DNA from: Moniliella sp. 'wahieum'
Taxonomy: Eukaryota; Basidiomycota; Moniliellomycetes; Moniliellales; Moniliellaceae
Assembly: GCA_003971905.1 (NCBI GenBank)
Contig: RSEE01000062.1
Location: 337,695 to 401,694 of the forward strand
Length of the DNA: 64,000 bases
Direction: 5' to 3'
Both the position numbers and the translations under genes were made by a program. The notes under the pieces are model-generated. The model was not told the origin of the DNA, searched no databases, and saw nothing but the letters and a program-made list of their open reading frames with translations. This document shows positions 59,391 through 64,000 of this stretch, piece by piece. The first letter of the stretch is position 1; each line of letters starts with the position of its first letter.

Positions 59391-59485
59391 CGACAATGAC
59401 AGGATTCGAACCTGTGCAGGCAGAGCCTAATTGATGGTTAGAATGCAATTCTAATCAATCCCCTTAACCGCTCGGGCACATTGCC
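59391..59485 (-). tRNA. tRNA-Ser(AGA) with intron
   Basis: Minus strand. The acceptor GGCAATG (59479-59485) pairs with CATTGTC (59392-59398) and 59391 is the discriminator. The D arm has the class II form GCCCGAGCGGTTAAGGG. The anticodon stem ATTGA/TCAAT has a loop with AGA (59450-59452). A long variable arm (GGCTCTGCC) and T arm CAGG-TTCGAAT-CCTG follow. A 13-base intron (59436-59448) follows position 37. Confidence 0.9.
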
Positions 59486-59717
59486 TTATGATGACAGGTG
59501 ACCCGGTTTACTCAGGCGGTGCAGGCAAATGGGCCTCATTCCGCCCGGCGGCTCCACACCGCTTCGCAAAACACTGTCGATTCCGCATCAGGTAGTGCCC
59601 ACAGCGAGCACAGACGACTGTGACCACTCCAATCAGTCCATCTGCGTTAGCACGCACCGAGGCCACCAGCCGTCCACGCTCCGCCTCCCTTTTGCATCAC
59701 CACAGCCTGCCTAGTCG

Positions 59718-60820
59718 ATGCCGGTCCCGGCGGCAGGGGGCCGCTGCCGCCATGGCGCCGCATCCTTTGGCAGCGTCAACCCTACGCCGATAACTACACG
59801 CCCCCGTCATTTCTTGCCTCCCTCAGAGCCCCGCCTCCGCCCCGCCGGGGCCTTGCCCAGCTCGTCCTTGCTGCCCTTCCCCTCGGCACACAACTCAACA
59901 TCATCCTGGTATTTGTTGCCGTTTTCCTCCGCCTGCAAGCACGGGTGTGGCACCCACCGCTCGTGTCCTTGGCCATCGCGTTTCTCACTGTCATGGGGTG
60001 GGCCGTGTGTGAGGCGCTGCAGTCATCCCAGCTGTCTCCCACTGGCGCCATCGCTCAGCCCAAACACCCCGTGCCGATGGTCCGTCGGAGGAGTAAGCGA
60101 GCTCAGACGGTTCTCTCTTTTCTGCTACTCTGTCTCGTGCTCTATGCTCTCTCGCCACTCATGCGCACCATGACCGCCTCAACGACAAGCGACTCGATCT
60201 GGGGATTAGCCGGCGGTCTCTTCGCCCTCCATCTGGCTGCCGCCGAATACCGTCTTTCGGGACCTACCTTGATGCCCATTCGGCCGCACAGGCGGGGCGG
60301 CGATGCGCCCTCGCCCGAGGCAGGGGTCAAATACATTGTGGCTGGATCGCGTGACAGTGGCGATGGTTCGCTGCCATCGCACATATCCTTGAGCGCGGCC
60401 ATGTCTGCGAGTGTGGTCCTTGCTTCCCGCCTACGGTCTGAGGCAGGCGTTTTTGCCCTCCTGTTCACCAGTCTCTTCCTCTTTGCCCTTGTGCCGGCAG
60501 GACGGTCACGGATGGTGCGGTACCTATCTACGCAGACGCGAGGCAGCAGCAACGGGAGCGGGAGCGAAGGGGCTGGCGCTGCTGCGTCGGTTGGGCTGTT
60601 TGGTGTGACGCTGGTGGTGGGCACGCTGCTGCATGGTTACTCGTTTGACCCAGCTGCGACCCCTGCGCTGCGGGTAGTGTTGGCGCTGCACGGCGTGCTG
60701 CTTCTGCTCGTGACGGGGGCCGGACCGCTGTGGCTGCACTGGGCTCAAGCCAGCCGGCAGAGCCTGGCAGGGCCTTGGGATCCGGCGGTGCCTATTGTAC
60801 GTGCTCGCGGGCCAGACTAG
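59718..60820 (+). CDS. GPI2: GPI-GlcNAc transferase subunit, PIG-C/GPI2-like
   Basis: Multi-pass ER membrane subunit of the complex that adds GlcNAc to phosphatidylinositol, the first step of GPI-anchor synthesis. The diagnostic N-terminal stretch WRRILWQRQPYADNYTPPSF (59753-59812) is followed by membrane segments, then SPLMRTMTASTTSDSIWGLA (60153), the PIG-C signature SLSAAMSASVVLASRLRSEA (60387-60446), further membrane helices, and the conserved end GPWDPAVP (60772). The conserved part has no ATG in its own frame before 59945, which lies too late. ATG 59718 (MPVPAAGG) is in the next frame; one base lost in the G/C run at 59730-59750 would join it. About 365 residues, in the normal range. 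Confidence 0.88.
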
Positions 60821-61531
60821 CCAGGGGGAGGTGGCCGGGGGGGCTGATTGTTATGCGTTTGGGCAAGGTATGCGCGGGCGGGCCGCTGGGGCATTGGGTG
60901 GATGGATGGATACATAGGTTGGCTGATTGTGGGTGGATGGGCGAGGGTGGAGAGTGGGGACGTGGCAGCCGGAGTCGTGTGAGCCTGGGCAGCGCGTAGG
61001 GCGACAGGAGTGCAGGAGCGCTGAGCCTCAGCGGTGGGGTGTCACCGACCGCGGGCGGCCCGTGGTTGCGGCGGCGTCTTGGTCTGCGTCGGCGCGTCGG
61101 CACTGCCCTTTGGCCGCCGCCCCCCGCCCCCTGCCCACCACGCCACGCCCCCAGAGGCCGAACAGCTGGAGGGAACCCTATCCGCCAGGACAATCCGCGC
61201 GTTATTCCACAGGCATCCGGCCAGTCGGGCGTGGCAGCACCCGAAGCAGGGGCACAAGCCCGCAGGGGGGATATGCGGGCCGCACGGCACGGCACGGGGC
61301 CACTGAGCCGTCGCGGCCGCCCCGCCTGCTGCTCCACGCGCCCTTCGCCTGCTGTTCTTGGCCGGCCGCACTGCCTCGGAGCTTGCACACGCCCTGCGGC
61401 TGGGCTGGGCTGGGCTGGGCTGGGCTGGGCTGGGCGGCAGCTGGCGTTACCAACACCACCAGCGACGACCACCACCGCCCCACCACCTAGCACCCCCACA
61501 CCCGCCCTCACGCTTACCCATCTCTGTCGCC
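60821..61531. other. Intergenic region, calcineurin promoter
   Basis: Very GC-rich. It holds a GGGCT pentamer repeat (61399-61435), and the last 60 bases before the ATG are C-rich. Long overlapping open frames here follow from GC content, not genes. Confidence 0.5.
61399..61435. repeat. GGGCT pentamer microsatellite
   Basis: Seven tandem copies of GGGCT, about 100 bases upstream of the calcineurin start, likely in its 5' UTR. Confidence 0.85.
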
Positions 61532-63683
61532 ATGGCCTCGACCCCCTCGGCCCAGGCCCACAAGGAGCATCTCCACGCTGCCCTCGACGAGATCCAGCGC
61601 AAGAGCGAGCTGCCCAAGCCCGAGATCGACTTCACTGTCCATACCCTTGACGATGGCACCGAAGTCTCCACCCAAGAGCGCGTTATCAAGGATGTCCAGG
61701 CCCCGCATTTCATCTTCCTACCGACGAGCAGTTTTATGCCGACCCCGAGCACACAAAGCCCGACCTGGCCTTTCTCAAAAACCACCTCTACCGCGAAGGC
61801 CGTCTTTCGGACGAGCAGGCTCTTTTCATCATCCATGGTGCTACCAAGGTTCTCCGCACCGAACCCAACCTTCTCGAAGTCGACGCGCCTATCACGGTCT
61901 GCGGGGATATTCATGGGCAGTATTACGACCTGATGAAGCTCTTTGAGGTGGGGGGCAATCCCGCCGAGACGAGGTATCTGTTCTTGGGCGACTATGTCGA
62001 CCGCGGCTACTTCTCCATCGAGTGTGTATTGTACTTGTGGGCCCTCAAGATGTGTTACCCTGAATCGGTTCTCCTCTTGCGCGGGAACCACGAGTGCCGC
62101 CACTTGACCGACTACTTCACCTTCAAACTCGAGTGTATGTCGCACTCCTTTGGCCCTGCTTTTGAATCCTGCTGCTGACTGTCCTGTCCTTTGCCTCATG
62201 GGTCTCTTCCCTTCATAGGTAAACATAAGTACTCAGAACACATCTACGACGAGTGCATGGAATCGTTCTGCACTCTTCCCCTTGGCGCTCTGATGAACAA
62301 GCAATTCCTTTGCATTCATGGGGGCCTCTCTCCCGAACTGCAAACTCTGGACGACCTGCGCGATTTGAACCGCTTCCGCGAACCGCCGACGCATGGACTG
62401 ATGTGTGACCTTCTTTGGGCGGATCCATGCGAGGATTTTGGGTCAGAAAAGACCAACGACCTCTTCCTTCACAACCACGTCCGCGGCTGTAGTTACTTTT
62501 TCACCTATGCCGCCACCTGCCAGTTCCTTGAGCGCAACAACCTTCTGTCTGTCATTCGGGCTCACGAGGCGCAGGACGCCGGCTACCGCATGTATCGCAA
62601 AACAAAGACCACTGGTTTCCCCTCAGTCATGACCATCTTTTCGGCACCCAACTATCTTGATGTGTACAACAACAAGGCGGCTGTGCTCAAGTATGACAAC
62701 AACGTCATGAACATTCGCCAGTTCAATGCGTCCCCCCATCCTTACTGGCTTCCCAACTTTATGGATGTCTTTACCTGGTCCCTCCCTTTTGTCGGTGAAA
62801 AGATCACTGACATGCTCATTTCTCTCCTCAACATTTGCTCCAAGGAGGAACTGGAAGAGGAGGACGAGGAAGATCTTGTGTCTGAGCACGAGGGCGGGGA
62901 GGGCGTGCCAGCGAGCGATGAAGATGTGGAGGTGGACGATGAAGAATCCTTCATTGATGAGAATGGCGAGCGCCGGGTGGCAATCAAGAACAAGATTCTC
63001 TCAGTCGGCCGTATGTCTCGTGTCTTCTCCCTGTTGCGTGAAGAGACAGAGCGGTCCTCGGAACTTCGCTCGGCGGCGGGCGAGACAAGTTTGCCGTACG
63101 ACAGCCTCGTCCTTGGTGCCGAAGAGGTCAAGGACAACATCCATGGCTTCGATGACGCTCGCAAGGTGGACATTGAGAACGAGCGTTTGCCTCCCGACCT
63201 GATTGATGCCAACTCGCCCGAGGCGATGATGGGGATCGAGTCGGCCGAAGGAAGTGTCTTGACGCAATCTCCCACCGGCTCGTCCACGCCTTCCTCCCCC
63301 GTCACTTCCGCTTCAGGCATGACTGGGGCCGAGAGCACGCCTGCCAAACCAGCCCCATTTGCCTCGTTCGCCAATGCGGGCGGCAAGGCCAACTTGAGTG
63401 GACAAAAGACATCGTTCCGCCCGCCGGGGGCCCATCGCCACTCTCGGTCTTCTCGCTGGGTACGACCATGTCCTCCCCATCCAACCGGCGGCGGTCGATC
63501 GAATCAACGATTTCGATGATCAAGGAGGCGATGATCGACGAGGACGCTGCGCCAGGGCAATCCTCCGAAGACTTGGAACGCCTGGCGCGCAACCTTTCGG
63601 GGCACCGGCCCAGAAGGTCTGTTGATGCGTCCACCGCTGCTGCGACAGAGGATGTACCGATGCCTTCTCAACAGGAACTCTAG
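61532..63683 (+). CDS. CNA1: Calcineurin A catalytic subunit (PP2B)
   Basis: Calcium/calmodulin-dependent protein phosphatase 2B, needed for stress, ion and wall-integrity signalling. The start at 61532 (MASTPSAQ) follows GCC. Metal- and substrate-binding motifs are in order: [13 protein letters not shown] (61903), [12 protein letters not shown] (61988), [10 protein letters not shown] (62075), IHGGLSPEL (62322), and [11 protein letters not shown] (62563). The B-subunit-binding helix ([18 protein letters not shown], 62790) and a calmodulin-binding stretch ([20 protein letters not shown], 62980) follow. The C-terminus in the next frame has a Ser-rich region and an autoinhibitory-type stretch ([12 protein letters not shown]), ending MPSQQEL at 63683. 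Intron 62135-62218. Frame changes near 61705 (GG to G) and 63440-63470 fit missing bases. Confidence 0.95.
62135..62218 (+). other. Intron in calcineurin A
   Basis: GTATGTCGCA...CCTTCATAG, 84 bases. Splicing gives [19 protein letters not shown], the conserved family sequence. Confidence 0.9.
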
Positions 63684-64000
63684 TGGTCATGCCGTCCGGC
63701 ACCAGCCCGCTCGCACCTCCGATTTCATTGGACTCGGGACTGTTCCTTGTTGGCGTTGGTTCAGTGCCATGCGCCTGGACGCCGGACGATCCCGGAAAGA
63801 ATCTCGCTCATTGTGTATTCCTGGAGGGTTGTATTATCTAGTGGTGGGACCCGTGTCAGGACCGACGGCCGTATTATTCACAAGCCCATGCAGCTCGCAG
63901 ATGAAAAGATGGAGCGGATTGGGGCATCTCCGAGTCGATGGCAGCGGGAACGTTCGGATTAGGCGGATGCTGGTCAGTCACTAGCCACTAGTGTCACTAG
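63684..64000. other. Calcineurin 3' region
   Basis: No gene seen. The window ends in another CTAG-rich tract (CACTAGCCACTAGTGTCACT). Confidence 0.45.

Noticed and set aside
60927-61650. Long overlapping open frames upstream of calcineurin
   Set aside because: High GC content removes stops on both strands; no family motif.
63975-64000. CTAG-rich right end as telomeric or subtelomeric repeat
   Set aside because: No TTAGGG-type array; the same motif occurs internally at several sites.

Overview
The window is nuclear DNA from a filamentous or dimorphic fungus, most likely a basidiomycete. Coding regions carry short GT..AG introns of about 55-110 bases with GTAYGT-type donors. All five tRNA genes have an intron at the canonical 37/38 position. 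The gene set includes FKS-type 1,3-beta-glucan synthase, a KRE6/SKN1-type GH16 protein, a family-14 polysaccharide-lyase-like secreted protein, calcineurin A, GSK3 and a PIG-C/GPI2 subunit. The species cannot be fixed from sequence alone; a smut-type lineage (Ustilaginomycotina) is only a guess.

Layout. 1-7.4 kb: a secreted lyase-like gene, then an ABCC-type ABC transporter on the minus strand. 7.4-13.3 kb: gene-poor, with microsatellite-like tracts and tRNA-Lys. 13.4-15.8 kb: a POT/PTR oligopeptide transporter. 16.8-21.6 kb: tRNA-Gly with a recent LTR element inserted 54 bases upstream of it; the element carries one repeat-rich reading frame and no visible polymerase. 21.6-26.2 kb: gene-poor, with an LTR relic and diverged repeats. 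26.8-32.2 kb: a large, mostly disordered RA-PH protein on the minus strand. 33.4-40.6 kb: hexokinase, a small secreted protein and glycerol kinase. 40.9-45.7 kb: tRNA-Met, GSK3, a small unknown gene and a tRNA-binding-domain protein. 46.3-63.7 kb: 1,3-beta-glucan synthase, tRNA-Ala, the KRE6-like protein, a GH3 beta-glucosidase, tRNA-Ser, a GPI2-like subunit and calcineurin A.

Function. The right third is enriched for cell-wall work: glucan synthesis (FKS), glucan organisation (KRE6-like), glucoside hydrolysis (GH3) and the first step of GPI anchor synthesis (GPI2). Calcineurin, which regulates FKS genes in several fungi, lies next to them. Hexokinase and glycerol kinase supply carbon entry. 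This is neighbourhood, not proof of co-regulation.

A caution applies to every CDS. Almost all conserved genes are broken by single-base frame changes. Wherever I could resolve the change against a family motif, it was nearly always one base missing from a short homopolymer run. I read these as sequencing or assembly errors, not pseudogenes, so coordinates below span whole loci across frame changes.
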